Notes: generated from the sequence alone by a model not told the origin. A DNA stretch of 64,000 bases from Flavihumibacter solisilvae (GCF_000814475.1 NZ_JSVC01000001.1:186001-250000), one strand, 5' to 3'. Positions 42,129-52,896 are shown, numbered from the stretch's first letter. Translations and numbers: made by a program.

Positions 42129-43841
42129 TTATCCGTTCATACTTGCCAGGAACTCTTCGTTGCTCTTCGTGCCCCGCATACGTTTCAGCAATTCACCCAT
42201 TGCTTCTTCCGTATTCATATCATTCAGGTAAACACGCAACAGGTTCATTCTTTGAAGAACATCTCTTTCAAGCAAAAGATCATCCCTTCGCGTTGATGAG
42301 GAAACCAGGTCAATCGCAGGATAAATACGCCTGTTTGCAAGTCGGCGATCCAGCTGCAATTCCATGTTACCAGTTCCTTTAAATTCTTCGAAGATCACTT
42401 CGTCCATTTTTGAACCGGTATCGATCAGTGCGGTAGCGAGGATTGTTAAGGATCCGCCGTTTTCAATCTTACGGGCAGCACCAAAGAATTGTTTGGGTTT
42501 CTGCATGGCATTGGCTTCAACACCACCACTGAGAACCTTTCCGGAAGAAGGGGCAACAGTGTTGTGTGCACGGGCAAGACGTGTGATGGAATCGAGCAGG
42601 ATCACCACATCGTGACCGCATTCCACCAGTCGCTTTGCTTTCTGAAGCGCAATCGTAGACACTTTAACATGTTTTTCGGCTGGCTCATCGAAAGTGGAAG
42701 CAATTACTTCAGCCTTCACACTTCTTTCCATATCGGTCACCTCTTCCGGACGCTCATCGATCAGCACTACCATAAGGTAACATTCGGGGTGGTTAGCAGA
42801 AATGGCGTTGGCCACTTCTTTAAGCAACACCGTTTTACCGGTTTTTGGCTGTGCCACGATCAATCCACGCTGACCTTTTCCAATCGGGGTGAAAAGGTCG
42901 ATCATGCGCGTACTGTATTGATTCGGCCCTGTGAAAAGGTTAAGCTTTTCAAATGGGAAAAGTGGTGTGAGATAATCAAACGGTACCCTGTCCCTTACTT
43001 CCTCTGGCGTTCTGCCGTTGATTGTTTCCACTTTCAACAGGGCGAAATACTTTTCACCTTCTTTAGGCGGACGAACAGAACCATTCACTGTGTCACCGGT
43101 CTTAAGTCCGAATAATTTGATCTGGGAGGGTGAAACGTAAATATCGTCGGGAGAGGAGAGGTAATTATAGTCGCTGCTGCGGAGGAATCCATAACCATCG
43201 GGCATCATTTCGAGAACGCCTTCAGCAGGAATTACACCATCAAATTCTATGTTGAAGAAATCGCGCTGTTCCCGCCTGTGCTGTATCGGCCTGGGAGCAG
43301 GTTCAGGTGCAGCCACCGGCGCGGGTTGTAAAACCTCGCTGTTAATTTCCGCGGCTTCTGACTCAGCTGAAACAGGTTCGAAATCAACTGCTTCTTCTTC
43401 TGTTTCTAATGGTAGTTCAGGAGATGCTGATGGTTCGTTCGTTTTTTTCCTGCCTTTTTTTATCGGGGACTTTTCCTCTTTCCTTGCTTCTTCCTTGCGT
43501 GCTGCTACCACAGGTTCCTTCCGGGCATTATCGTCTTTGCGTGGACCATCCTCTTTTTTTGCATTGACCTTCTTAGGTTCCTGCCTCCGGGGTTTTTCCT
43601 CGCTTTCAACAACGGCTTCTTCCGTGGAATTGGCTGTAGTGGCTTTAACTATGCGTTTGCGTTTGGATTTGTCCGCAGGATCCGAACCTTTACCCTCACT
43701 GGCAACAATGGCTTGTCTGTCCAGGATTTTATAGATCAATTCCTGTTTATCCAGCTTTTTTGAATTAGGGATTTTTAGTTGCTCCGCAATATCGAGCAAC
43801 TCAGGAACGAGCATGTCGTTCAGTTGCAAAATGTCATACAT
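42129..43841 (-). CDS. rho: Transcription termination factor Rho with long insert
   Basis: This 570-aa RNA-dependent ATPase ends many transcripts. Domains in order are a Rho_N three-helix domain (about 1-45), a charged low-complexity insert (about 46-200, K/R/E/P-rich), the cold-shock RNA-binding domain near 205-280 ([15 protein letters not shown]), and the hexamer ATPase with Walker [16 protein letters not shown], Walker [17 protein letters not shown], the Q-loop/R-loop regions and [22 protein letters not shown]. The insert makes it about 150 aa longer than E. coli Rho (419 aa), a known trait of several Bacteroidota. Confidence 0.96.
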   Translation of the reverse strand: MYDILQLNDMLVPELLDIAEQLKIPNSKKLDKQELIYKILDRQAIVASEGKGSDPADKSKRKRIVKATTANSTEEAVVESEEKPRRQEPKKVNAKKEDGPRKDDNARKEPVVAARKEEARKEEKSPIKKGRKKTNEPSASPELPLETEEEAVDFEPVSAESEAAEINSEVLQPAPVAAPEPAPRPIQHRREQRDFFNIEFDGVIPAEGVLEMMPDGYGFLRSSDYNYLSSPDDIYVSPSQIKLFGLKTGDTVNGSVRPPKEGEKYFALLKVETINGRTPEEVRDRVPFDYLTPLFPFEKLNLFTGPNQYSTRMIDLFTPIGKGQRGLIVAQPKTGKTVLLKEVANAISANHPECYLMVVLIDERPEEVTDMERSVKAEVIASTFDEPAEKHVKVSTIALQKAKRLVECGHDVVILLDSITRLARAHNTVAPSSGKVLSGGVEANAMQKPKQFFGAARKIENGGSLTILATALIDTGSKMDEVIFEEFKGTGNMELQLDRRLANRRIYPAIDLVSSSTRRDDLLLERDVLQRMNLLRVYLNDMNTEEAMGELLKRMRGTKSNEEFLASMNG

Positions 43842-44034
43842 ACTAAGACTTGTGCGTTTTGTGAGATTTCAATCGGCCTTACTTCTTGAAAAATAATCGA
43901 AATGAGTTTTGACTGTGTGTACTTCAAGTGATGAGTCGGTGAGCTGGGAGAGAACTGATCAGCTTGGTTCCAATTGCAATTTTATGCTAAAATGACCAAA
44001 ATCAAAAATAATTATCCCGGTTTTTTCTGCGGTT

Positions 44035-45021
44035 CTAAGACAACACCTTGTTCTTCAGGGGTTCTCCGGATTCAAATAAAGCAATATTTGCAAGCGTGGT
44101 CCTGGCAATCTCAGTCAGTGCTTCATTGGTAAAGAAGCCCTGGTGCGAGGTGATGAGTACATTTGGAAAGCTCATCAGGCGTAGTATTTCCTCATCAGGT
44201 ATCAATTCTTCACTCCGGTCATAAAAGAATAGCTTTTCTTCCTGTTCGTATACATCGATTCCCAGGTAACCGAGCTTGTGCCGTTTCAAAGCTTCTATGA
44301 CATCAGCAGTATTGATAAGCGCACCTCGGCTTGTATTGATCAGCATTGACCCGGGTTTCATCATTTCAAGCGTGGAAGCATTTACCAGGTGATGTGTCTG
44401 TTCATTCAGCGGGCAATGGAGTGAAACAATATCGCTTTCCCGGAACAGATCAATTAGCGGCAGATACTCTACACCTTTTTCTTCGAGCTGGCGGTTTGCC
44501 ACCAGGTCAAAAGCAAGTACCCTGCAACCGAATCCCAGCATGATGGTCGCGAAAGCAATCCCGATCTTCCCGGTACCTACAACACCGACCGTCTTTCCAT
44601 AAAGATCAAAGCCGGTCAGCTTATCTAGCGAAAAGTTTCCTTCTCTCACCCGGTTATATGCCTTATGGATCTTACGGTTTAATGTCAGGATCAGGGAAAC
44701 GGCGTGTTCAGCAACAGCATGGGGAGAGTAGGCGGGAACGCGGACAATGGTAAAACCCATCTCAGCTGCGGCTGCAAGGTCAACGTTGTTGTAGCCTGCA
44801 CAGCGGAGCGCGATCAGTGTTACGCCGAGACTGTGTAACTCCTTCAATACTCCCGCATCCAGCTGGTCATTGACAAATACACAGACGGCACCGCTTCCGG
44901 CAGCGAGGGAGGCGGTCTGCCGGTTCAGTCCTGCCTCGAAATAACTGATCTCGTGACCTTTATTGTACCTGTTGAAGTACTGCCGGTCATATGGCTGAGT
45001 GGAGAAAAAGGCGACTTTCAT
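44035..45021 (-). CDS. D-2-hydroxyacid dehydrogenase (D-lactate dehydrogenase type)
   Basis: This 328-aa NAD-dependent enzyme starts MKVAFFSTQPYDRQYF, typical of fermentative D-lactate dehydrogenases such as LdhA. It has the Rossmann motif VGVVGTGKIGIAF, HCPLNEQTHHLVN, the catalytic Arg in LINTSRGALI, Glu in DVYEQEEKLF, and His in LITSHQGFFT. It should reduce pyruvate to D-lactate. It is divergent from asnS with a 58-nt spacer that holds the asnS promoter. Confidence 0.9.
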   Translation of the reverse strand: MKVAFFSTQPYDRQYFNRYNKGHEISYFEAGLNRQTASLAAGSGAVCVFVNDQLDAGVLKELHSLGVTLIALRCAGYNNVDLAAAAEMGFTIVRVPAYSPHAVAEHAVSLILTLNRKIHKAYNRVREGNFSLDKLTGFDLYGKTVGVVGTGKIGIAFATIMLGFGCRVLAFDLVANRQLEEKGVEYLPLIDLFRESDIVSLHCPLNEQTHHLVNASTLEMMKPGSMLINTSRGALINTADVIEALKRHKLGYLGIDVYEQEEKLFFYDRSEELIPDEEILRLMSFPNVLITSHQGFFTNEALTEIARTTLANIALFESGEPLKNKVLS

Positions 45022-45030
45022 ACGCGCTAA

Positions 45031-45060
45031 TTGAACGTAAAATTAAGCGGCTTATCTTTG
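45031..45060 (+). promoter_or_regulatory. Promoter of asnS (TTG-N19-TATCTTTG)
   Basis: TTG at 45031 and an exact -7 box TATCTTTG at 45053 are separated by 19 nt, 19 nt before the ATG. Confidence 0.6.
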
Positions 45061-45079
45061 CCGTCCTTAAATTTAGGCT

Positions 45080-46516
45080 ATGTTCAATAAGCGCGTCAAA
45101 ATCAAAGAGCTGCTCACCATGCAACCGGATGGGCAGGAAGTTACAGTTATGGGATGGGTTCGAACCTTCCGCAATAACCAGTTTATCGCCCTGAATGATG
45201 GCTCAACCAATACCAACCTGCAGGTTGTTGCGGGTCTCGGAGAATTTGATGACAGCCTGTTGAAAAGGATCACCACCAGCGCTTCATTGAAGGTGACCGG
45301 TACTGTTATTCCTTCACAGGGAAAAGGCCAGAAGCTCGAAATCAAAGCAACCGCCATTGAAATACTTGGTGACAGCGATGCCGAAAAATATCCGCTTCAA
45401 CCTAAAAAGCACAGCCTCGAATTCCTTCGTGAAATAGCTCACCTGCGATTCAGGACAAACACCTTTGCTGCGGTATTCAGGATCAGGCATTCGCTTGCTT
45501 TCGCCATCCATAAGTTCTACCACGAGAAAGGTTTCCTTTACCTGCATACGCCGATCGTTACCGCGAGTGACGCGGAAGGCGCAGGGGAAATGTTCCGCGT
45601 TACAACACTTCCGTTCGATAATCCGCCGCGTAACGAAGATGGCAGCATCAACTTCAAAGACGATTTTTTCGGCAAAAGCACTAACCTCACTGTGAGCGGA
45701 CAGCTCGAAGGCGAGCTCGGCGCAACTGCCTTCGGTGAGATCTATACCTTTGGCCCAACTTTCAGGGCGGAAAATTCCAACACCGCGCGCCACCTCGCTG
45801 AGTTCTGGATGATTGAACCTGAAATGGCTTTCTGTGACCTCGAAGACAATATGAACCTCGCCGAGGAATTCATCAAATACATCATTCGCTTTGCCATGGA
45901 TAATAACAGGGAAGATCTCGAGTTCCTGGCATCGCGCCTCGCAGAAGAAGAAAAACAGCTGCCTGCAGATAAGCGTAGTGAAATGGGATTGATCGAGAAA
46001 CTGGAGTTTGTTGTCAATAATAATTTCGAAAGGATTACCTATACTGAAGCTATTGATATTTTACTGCAGTCACCGGCATACAAGAAAAAGAAATTCCAGT
46101 ATGAAGTGAAATGGGGTATTGATATGCAGAGTGAGCATGAAAGATATCTGGTCGAGAAACATTTTAAAAAGCCGGTGATAGTAATCAACTATCCAAAAGA
46201 TATCAAGGCGTTTTACATGCGCCTGAACGATGATGGCAAAACAGTGGCGGCCATGGATATTCTTGCACCGGGTATCGGCGAGATCGTTGGCGGGTCGCAG
46301 CGTGAAGAGAGAATTGAGAATCTTGAAAAAAGAATGAAGGAAATGCATGTTCCGGCTGATGACCTTTGGTGGTACCTCGATACCCGTCGCTTCGGAACTG
46401 TTCCTCACGCCGGCTTCGGACTTGGCTTTGAAAGGATGGTATTGTTTGTTACGGGCATGACTAACATCCGCGATGTGATCGCATTTCCAAGGACACCAAA
46501 AAGCGCTGAATTTTAA
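45080..46516 (+). CDS. asnS: Asparaginyl-tRNA synthetase
   Basis: This 478-aa class II synthetase charges tRNA-Asn. An N-terminal OB-fold anticodon domain ([22 protein letters not shown]) precedes the class II core with motif 2 [22 protein letters not shown]-like text (FGPTFRAEN..., [11 protein letters not shown]) and motif 3 [10 protein letters not shown]. Its presence argues for direct Asn-tRNA formation. It has its own promoter and a strong terminator and stands alone. Confidence 0.95.
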   Translation: MFNKRVKIKELLTMQPDGQEVTVMGWVRTFRNNQFIALNDGSTNTNLQVVAGLGEFDDSLLKRITTSASLKVTGTVIPSQGKGQKLEIKATAIEILGDSDAEKYPLQPKKHSLEFLREIAHLRFRTNTFAAVFRIRHSLAFAIHKFYHEKGFLYLHTPIVTASDAEGAGEMFRVTTLPFDNPPRNEDGSINFKDDFFGKSTNLTVSGQLEGELGATAFGEIYTFGPTFRAENSNTARHLAEFWMIEPEMAFCDLEDNMNLAEEFIKYIIRFAMDNNREDLEFLASRLAEEEKQLPADKRSEMGLIEKLEFVVNNNFERITYTEAIDILLQSPAYKKKKFQYEVKWGIDMQSEHERYLVEKHFKKPVIVINYPKDIKAFYMRLNDDGKTVAAMDILAPGIGEIVGGSQREERIENLEKRMKEMHVPADDLWWYLDTRRFGTVPHAGFGLGFERMVLFVTGMTNIRDVIAFPRTPKSAEF

Positions 46517-46537
46517 TTCGCATACATTTTACAATAT

Positions 46538-46566
46538 CAAACGCCGGTTGATCCGGCGTTTTTTTA
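46538..46566 (+). terminator. Intrinsic terminator of asnS
   Basis: The stem AACGCCGG/CCGGCGTT with a TTGAT loop is followed by seven T. Confidence 0.85.
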
Positions 46567-46609
46567 TGGAATAAACTTACCCTGTCATCTTAGAAGCAAA
46601 CCACTGTTT

Positions 46610-47155
46610 ATGGCTGAAATAAATACTGCATCTTCGACCGGTAACAGGTCGCGCACGCACGGAAAAAAACTTTCAACAAGGGTTGATCTTACACCAATGG
46701 TAGACCTGGGTTTCCTGCTTATCACATTTTTCATCATTACCACAACCATGACGGAAAACAAAGCGATGAACCTGGTCATGCCGGCCGATGGCCCTCCTAT
46801 GCCTTCTGCTGAATCAACCACCATAACCTTATTACCCGGCCGCCATGACTCGCTCTACTATTTTTCAGGGCAATTGGCCGATGCCCTTGCTGCCAATCAT
46901 TCCGGATGGAAATCGTATCATGTTTCCACTGGTGTCGGCGACCTGATCCGGACGAAGAAAAAGGAACTTGGAATCTCCGGAAAGCAAAATGACCTGATGG
47001 TGATCATTAGTCCGACCGACAACAGCTCCTATAAAAACATCGTCGATCTCCTCGATGAAATGCTCATAAATGATGTGAAAAGATATGTGGTCTCTACAGA
47101 CAGGGAGGCTATAGCTTCACTCAAGGCCTCAGGAAAGCTTCCTCATGATTTTTAG
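46610..47155 (+). CDS. ExbD/TolR-family protein without adjacent ExbB
   Basis: This 181-aa protein has a short cytoplasmic N terminus, a single membrane segment near residues 35-52 with the proton-channel Asp in LTPMVDLGFLLITFF, and a periplasmic domain ending VVSTDREAIASLK. It should couple the proton gradient to an outer-membrane process when paired with ExbB. No exbB, tonB or tolQ gene is nearby, so its partner is encoded elsewhere. Its 3' end overlaps the convergent DUF3089 gene by 35 bp. Confidence 0.88.
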   Translation: MAEINTASSTGNRSRTHGKKLSTRVDLTPMVDLGFLLITFFIITTTMTENKAMNLVMPADGPPMPSAESTTITLLPGRHDSLYYFSGQLADALAANHSGWKSYHVSTGVGDLIRTKKKELGISGKQNDLMVIISPTDNSSYKNIVDLLDEMLINDVKRYVVSTDREAIASLKASGKLPHDF

Positions 47156-48197
47156 TCTTCCGGAATGCCCTAACTCGCTGATCGAGATTTTCGCGGATGT
47201 TGATATAAAAGAGATTTATGTCACCGATATGATAATTGCGTGCACGATAGAACTTACTCCCCGGGAATCTAGGCCTGCTGATCCACAACAGGTCCTTGTA
47301 AACGACCGCATCATTTACTTCTGGGGCGATCTCATTGAAGTTTCGCAGAATCGCGCCCCTGTGGTAACGTTCAGGAACATACGAAGTATCGAGAGTCCAG
47401 CTTAATGGATTTACTACAACCGAAGTCCGGGCAGATGGTCCATAATCCGGTTCAAAACCGCGGCGGAATGTTCTCCATCCAACGAAACATCCTGTCTGTA
47501 ATGAGTCTTTACAAGGCTGCAGGGTCGGGAAATAATCCGGCTCTACATTGATTCCAATAAGGTAAGCGACCACCAGTTTATCTTTCAGTGGGGTATTGTC
47601 AAAAAACTCCCTGAGTAATCTTTTGGCATGTGTGGTGCCCTGGCTGTGGGATGCAATGATTACCGGCTTGCCGTTGTTATAATGTTGCAGGTAATATTCA
47701 AATGCCCTGCGTACATCGCTATAGGCCAGGTCAAATGCTTGCTTCGCCAGCACAGTATCAGTTGTGAAATATGCCTGTATATGCGCCTGCCGGTACCTGG
47801 GAGCATAAACATTATACCTGTTGAAAACGGACGCCTGGTAAAGGATACTTGTCCGGTCTGTCTTTGCATTGATTTCCACATCGTCCGCATCCGCATTCCA
47901 TTCAACAGCTTCGTGTTGGGTATAACTGGTGGGATGAACAAAAAAAACATCGATAGAAGTATCCCGTGTATAGACATCCCGCAAGGGAAGCGGGATACTG
48001 TCGGAGGGATCCTGCAATCCAGGCAATGCCGCCCAATACGAAGTTTTGCTGTAATCCGGAATCTTCTTTTCAATACTTACCGGAGATGCTGCCATATGGT
48101 ATTTGCGTGCACATCCGTTAAGCACCAGGAACAGCAGTAACAGGCCAGTCGCACTGTGTAACTTATTGACTAATTTCACTATCCAAAGTTCGCACAT
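47121..48197 (-). CDS. DUF3089 lipoprotein, alpha/beta-hydrolase-like
   Basis: This 358-aa protein has a lipoprotein signal (ATGLLLLFLVLNGCARK, lipobox Cys near residue 29), then the DUF3089 pattern: IDVFFVHPTSY at the first strand and a nucleophile elbow IIASHSQGTTHAKRLL with the predicted catalytic Ser. The substrate is unknown, probably an ester, in the periplasm or outer membrane. The ATG at 48197 is the only ATG before the signal. Confidence 0.85.
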   Translation of the reverse strand: MCELWIVKLVNKLHSATGLLLLFLVLNGCARKYHMAASPVSIEKKIPDYSKTSYWAALPGLQDPSDSIPLPLRDVYTRDTSIDVFFVHPTSYTQHEAVEWNADADDVEINAKTDRTSILYQASVFNRYNVYAPRYRQAHIQAYFTTDTVLAKQAFDLAYSDVRRAFEYYLQHYNNGKPVIIASHSQGTTHAKRLLREFFDNTPLKDKLVVAYLIGINVEPDYFPTLQPCKDSLQTGCFVGWRTFRRGFEPDYGPSARTSVVVNPLSWTLDTSYVPERYHRGAILRNFNEIAPEVNDAVVYKDLLWISRPRFPGSKFYRARNYHIGDINLFYINIRENLDQRVRAFRKTKNHEEAFLRP

Positions 48198-48223
48198 TTC
48201 TTATCTTTTTAAAGCGATTTCAT

Positions 48224-49168
48224 ATGTCCATTCCGGTAGTAAACCTTGCAGATTTTCTGAGCGGGGATCCGCAATTAAAACAACAGTTTGTTCAAAAATT
48301 GGGCAGAGCCTATGAAGACGTGGGATTCGTCGCGGTCAAAAATCATGGAATACCGGATGAACTTATCGAGGAGATCTACTCCCGTGTGCAGCAGTTCTTT
48401 TCAATGCCGGCAGATAAGAAGAAAAAATATGAAATCCCCGAACTGGCCGGTCAACGTGGTTATACTTCATTTGGCAAGGAACATGCCAAAGGCAGCGAGG
48501 CGCCTGACCTCAAAGAGTTTTACCAGCACGGCCAAACAGTCGGACCGGATGACCCGGAAAAACATGAATATCCGGATAATGTTCAAATAGAAGAAATACC
48601 CGATTTTACAGAAACCTTCAACCAGGCATACCGGGCTTTCGAGAAATCCGGGAAGTCGCTGCTGCAGGCGATTGCCATTTACCTCGGACTGGATGAACAC
48701 TATTTCGACAACCAGATAAGAAAGGGTAATTCGATCCTGAGAGCAATTCATTATCCACCGATCACGCATGAACCCAAATCGGCGATCAGGGCGGAGCAGC
48801 ATGAGGACATTAACCTTATTACCTTATTGGTCGGGGCAAGTGCGGATGGACTGCAGATCCTCACCAAACAGGGCGACTGGGTCGGCGTCACGTCACTTCC
48901 TGAACAGATTGTTGTGAACGTGGGCGATATGTTACAGAGACTAACCAATAACCGCCTCCGGTCTACTACCCACAGGGTTGTAAATCCACCCCGCGAATTA
49001 TGGTATACCAGCCGCTTTTCCATTCCCTTCTTCCTGCATCCAAAAAGCAAGATGAGTCTCGCCTGCCTCGAAAGCTGCATAGATGAAAAGCATCCCAGGG
49101 GGTACCCGGATACTTCCGCCGGCGAGTACCTTGATGAAAGGCTTAGGGAAATCGGCCTTAAGAAATAG
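48224..49168 (+). CDS. Isopenicillin-N-synthase-family 2OG-Fe(II) oxygenase
   Basis: This 314-aa protein has a DIOX_N half (IPVVNLADFLSGD, VGFVAVKNHGIPDELI) and the 2-oxoglutarate/Fe(II) jelly-roll core. Iron ligands are His193-x-Asp195 in EQHEDINLITLL and His250 in STTHRVVNP; the cosubstrate is held by Arg264 in the RFS motif. Members hydroxylate or desaturate small molecules; no beta-lactam gene cluster is present here, so the substrate is unknown. A TATCTTTT box lies 14 nt upstream of the ATG. Confidence 0.88.
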   Translation: MSIPVVNLADFLSGDPQLKQQFVQKLGRAYEDVGFVAVKNHGIPDELIEEIYSRVQQFFSMPADKKKKYEIPELAGQRGYTSFGKEHAKGSEAPDLKEFYQHGQTVGPDDPEKHEYPDNVQIEEIPDFTETFNQAYRAFEKSGKSLLQAIAIYLGLDEHYFDNQIRKGNSILRAIHYPPITHEPKSAIRAEQHEDINLITLLVGASADGLQILTKQGDWVGVTSLPEQIVVNVGDMLQRLTNNRLRSTTHRVVNPPRELWYTSRFSIPFFLHPKSKMSLACLESCIDEKHPRGYPDTSAGEYLDERLREIGLKK

Positions 49169-49298
49169 CCGGTTTATAAAATGCCCGGAATCAGGGAAGT
49201 AAAAACACCCTTTTTTCCGGCAGCCTGGGTTAAATTTGACTAAGGGTTTTCTATTATCAGGAATACTGCTTAATTTCTGGAGTTAAACCATTAACCTT

Positions 49299-52200
49299 AT
49301 GCGCTGCCGTATGTCTTTAGCAACCGGCTGTCTCCTTGCTGGCGGAATGTTGCTGAATTTCTCAATTACCAACGCTCAGTCAGATTTCGGAGGACCAAAT
49401 ATTTCCCCGGTTTCCGATACGCTCAAAAAAGATACGCTGGGATATTCCACGTTCAAGAACCTCCCGCTGAAGCCCAAACGAAAAATTAAACTCACCACAA
49501 GTGAGGGCACCTGGATCTCAGTAGATGTGAGTCCGGATGGCAAGACAATCGTTTTTGACCTGCTTGGTGACATTTATACCATCCCTGCAACCGGTGGAAA
49601 AGCTGTGGCCGTTACCAAAGGACTCGCTTTCGATACTCACCCGCGGTACAGTCCGGATGGCAAGCGAATTCTTTTTACCTCGGATCGGAGCGGAAGTGAA
49701 AATCTGTGGTACATAGACAGTGACAGGCAGGATACCGTTCAGCTTACAAAAGACCAGAACATGAACTTTCCCAACGCATCATGGACACCGGACGGTGAAT
49801 ATGTTGTATATGCGAAAGGCAGGCTGAATGTCCAGCTGTATATGATGCATAAGGATGGCGGGGGAGGAATCCAGCTTGTTGATGCACCCCCCGTTTTAAA
49901 AACCATTGATCCTGCAGTGAGCCACGATGGCCGGTACATATATTTTTCCCGCAGGATCGGATCCTGGAATTATAATGCACAGATGCCCCAGTACCAGCTT
50001 GGTGTCTACGACCGGCAGTCAGCCAAAATCAATACTATAACTGCGAGGTATGGATCTGCATTCACGCCGGTACTCTCGCGCGACGGCAGGTGGCTGGTAT
50101 ATGGCACCCGGTATGAAGATAAAACCGGACTTATACTGAAAGACCTGAAATCGGGCGATGAAAGATGGCTGGCATATCCCGTTCAACGCGACGAACAGGA
50201 ATCAATTGCCACCATGGGCGTGTTACCGGGCATGGCATTCACCCCCGACAACAAGGCAATCATAGTGTCAATGGGCGGCAAAATTAAACGCATACCCATC
50301 GATGGCAGCGCCATAACCGATATACCTTTTACAGTAGAAACAGAACTCGAGCTCGGCGAGCGGCTTGAATTTAAATACCCGGTTTCCGACTCATCACACG
50401 GATTGATCACACAGATCAGGGACGCCGTTCCTTCCCCTGATGGGAAAAAACTGGCATTTACAGCTTTAAACCGTTTATATGTCATGGATTTCCCAAATGG
50501 AAAACCCAGGCGCATTACTACCAATAATTTTACGGAAGCCCTTCCGGTGTGGACGCCAGATGGTTCGGGTATAGTCTTTAGCAGCTGGACTCCTGACGGA
50601 GGTCATCTTTACCGCGCAGCTTTAACCGGGAAAAGTGCAACAGTACAACTGACCAGGACTCCCGGAATGTACCAGTTTGCCAATTTTAACCCCGAAGGCG
50701 ACCGCATCGTCTTTATTCGCAGCCAGGCTGAAACCTACCGCAAATCAATATCCCCGTTCTACAATGATGCGGAAGATGAGATCTGCTGGATCCCTGCTTC
50801 AGGTGGTGACATAACAATTATCGATAAAGCAATGGGGCGTTATAACCCGCATTTTGTAAAAGGGCAGAACCGGATCTATCTAAATAACAATGGCCAGCTT
50901 TCTTCAATTCAATGGGATGGCAGCGATGAAAAGATACATGCTAAGATCACCGGCATCACCACTTATGGTATCAGCATTATGAAATATGGAAGGCCTGTGC
51001 CGGATAAATGCATCCTGACCGAGGAAGGTGCAGCAGAAATGGAAACACTCAGTCCTTCCACAGCAGCGCTGATCACCATGTCGCCTTCCGGCCACCAGGC
51101 TTTCGCAAAAATCAACAATGAACTGTATTGGGTGTCGATTCCACAGGCAGGCAAAACTGTGAACATCAGTGTGGCAGACGCAGCAGTGGCGCAGTTTCCT
51201 GCGCGTAAGCTTACCACAATAGGGGGAGAGTTTCCTTCCTGGTCTTCAGATGGAAAGAAGATCCACTGGAGCCTTGGCAATGCACATTTCGTGTACGACA
51301 TTGATCGCGCAAGATTTTTTGAGGATAGTATCAAGGCTGTGAAAAAAGCTGAAGCCAGCAAAACACCGGACAAAAAATCAGACAGTCTCCAGAAGATTAT
51401 TGACACCCTGAAAATCCGGAAAGACAGTACAGCTGCAAAGAAAAAAGAAGAACCGGCATATAAACCTGCCGAAACAGTTGTCAGAATTTATTTTGAAAGG
51501 GATATACCAAAATCTGCCCTGTTGCTAAAGAACGCGCGCATCCTTACCATGAAAGGCGAAGAAATCATTGAAAAAGGAGATGTGCTGGTAATCAATAACC
51601 GCATCAAGGCAATTGGCAGTTCGGGAAGCTTGCAGGTTCCGGGTGGCACCCATGAGATCGATTGCAGTGGCAAAGTCATCCTCCCTGGTTTTGTAGACAC
51701 GCATTCGCATATGTGGCCCAACTGGGGAATCCATAAAAACCAGATCTGGATTTATGCCGCAAATCTTGCTTATGGTGTAACCACAACGATGGATCCGCAG
51801 ACAGGTACCACTGATGTGCTTACATACGGGGATATGGTGGAAGCGGGAAATATGGTCGGACCTCGCATCTATTCTACCGGGCCGGGTGTCGGTTTCTGGG
51901 CCTATAATATTAAGGACTCCCTTCAGGCGGAAAACATCCTGCAGCAGCACAGTAAGTATTTCCATACGAAATACATTAAGATGTACCTGACGGGCAACAG
52001 GCAACAGCGCCAGTGGATAATTATGGCAGCCAGGAACCAGGGACTTCATCCCACTACCGAAGGGGGATTGAATTATAAACTGAATATGACCAACCTGCTT
52101 GACGGCTATCCCGGGCATGAGCATGCGATTCCTGTTTACCCGCTGTACAGTGACGTGGTAAAAACAATTGCGGAAGCAAAAATGTCCGTTACCCCCACGC

Positions 52201-52769
52201 TGCTCGTTTCATATGGCGGTCCGTTCGCCGAGAACTATTTCTTTGAAACGGAAAACCCTTACCATGATGCCAAAATGCAATATTTCATGCCGCATGAAGA
52301 GCTTGCAGAGAAAACCCGCCGTGTGCAGGGATGGTTTATGCCGGAAGAACATGTGTTCCAGAAACACGCGAAGAATATGAAGGCACTTGTGGACAATGGA
52401 GCACTGGCCGGAATCGGAAGTCATGGCGAATTCCAGGGTCTGGGTTACCATTGGGAAATGTGGGCGATGCAAAGCGGGGGAATGAAACCTTTTGACGTGC
52501 TGCGGGTAGCCACTATAACAGGAGCAAAGGCCCTTGGACTCGATGGTGACCTCGGAAGTGTGGAAGCCGGTAAACTGGCAGACCTGGTGATCCTGGATAA
52601 AAACCCGCTTGAAAACATCCGGAATTCCAACTCGGTGAAGTATGTAGTTAAGAATGGGCGGGTTTATGATGGCAATACCGGGGATGAGGTATGGCCCACT
52701 GCCCGGAAACTCGACCGCCGTGAATGGACATCCGGACCTCCCAAACCAAATACTGGTATAAAAGATTGA
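49299..52769 (+). CDS. Secreted TolB-like beta-propeller + amidohydrolase fusion
   Basis: This 1156-aa protein has a signal peptide of about 26 residues (CLLAGGMLLNFSITNA). The N-terminal half (about 60-690) is a beta-propeller made of WD40-like/PD40 repeats (for example SPDGKTIVFDLLG, SPDGKRILFTSDRSG). A lysine-rich linker follows near 690-740. The amidohydrolase domain (about 745-1150) has the metal motif LPGFVDTHSHMWP, GHEHAIPVYP and the C-terminal GSVEAGKLADLVILDKNP. It hydrolyses a cyclic amide or ester substrate, possibly a peptide, in the periplasm. A terminator follows the stop. Confidence 0.9.
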   Translation: MRCRMSLATGCLLAGGMLLNFSITNAQSDFGGPNISPVSDTLKKDTLGYSTFKNLPLKPKRKIKLTTSEGTWISVDVSPDGKTIVFDLLGDIYTIPATGGKAVAVTKGLAFDTHPRYSPDGKRILFTSDRSGSENLWYIDSDRQDTVQLTKDQNMNFPNASWTPDGEYVVYAKGRLNVQLYMMHKDGGGGIQLVDAPPVLKTIDPAVSHDGRYIYFSRRIGSWNYNAQMPQYQLGVYDRQSAKINTITARYGSAFTPVLSRDGRWLVYGTRYEDKTGLILKDLKSGDERWLAYPVQRDEQESIATMGVLPGMAFTPDNKAIIVSMGGKIKRIPIDGSAITDIPFTVETELELGERLEFKYPVSDSSHGLITQIRDAVPSPDGKKLAFTALNRLYVMDFPNGKPRRITTNNFTEALPVWTPDGSGIVFSSWTPDGGHLYRAALTGKSATVQLTRTPGMYQFANFNPEGDRIVFIRSQAETYRKSISPFYNDAEDEICWIPASGGDITIIDKAMGRYNPHFVKGQNRIYLNNNGQLSSIQWDGSDEKIHAKITGITTYGISIMKYGRPVPDKCILTEEGAAEMETLSPSTAALITMSPSGHQAFAKINNELYWVSIPQAGKTVNISVADAAVAQFPARKLTTIGGEFPSWSSDGKKIHWSLGNAHFVYDIDRARFFEDSIKAVKKAEASKTPDKKSDSLQKIIDTLKIRKDSTAAKKKEEPAYKPAETVVRIYFERDIPKSALLLKNARILTMKGEEIIEKGDVLVINNRIKAIGSSGSLQVPGGTHEIDCSGKVILPGFVDTHSHMWPNWGIHKNQIWIYAANLAYGVTTTMDPQTGTTDVLTYGDMVEAGNMVGPRIYSTGPGVGFWAYNIKDSLQAENILQQHSKYFHTKYIKMYLTGNRQQRQWIIMAARNQGLHPTTEGGLNYKLNMTNLLDGYPGHEHAIPVYPLYSDVVKTIAEAKMSVTPTLLVSYGGPFAENYFFETENPYHDAKMQYFMPHEELAEKTRRVQGWFMPEEHVFQKHAKNMKALVDNGALAGIGSHGEFQGLGYHWEMWAMQSGGMKPFDVLRVATITGAKALGLDGDLGSVEAGKLADLVILDKNPLENIRNSNSVKYVVKNGRVYDGNTGDEVWPTARKLDRREWTSGPPKPNTGIKD

Positions 52770-52777
52770 TAACCAGC

Positions 52778-52808
52778 AGCCCCGATCAAATTTGATCTGG
52801 GCTTTTTT
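52778..52808 (+). terminator. Intrinsic terminator of the amidohydrolase gene
   Basis: AGCCC/GGGCT flank an inner self-complementary GATCAAATTTGATC stem and are followed by six T. Confidence 0.75.
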
Positions 52809-52896
52809 CTTAAAAACCTCCCGGGCTCCAATCCCGAAGCCTATTAAGTGTCAATTGTGCACTTATATAAATAGTTGTTTTTCAATCTAATATATT

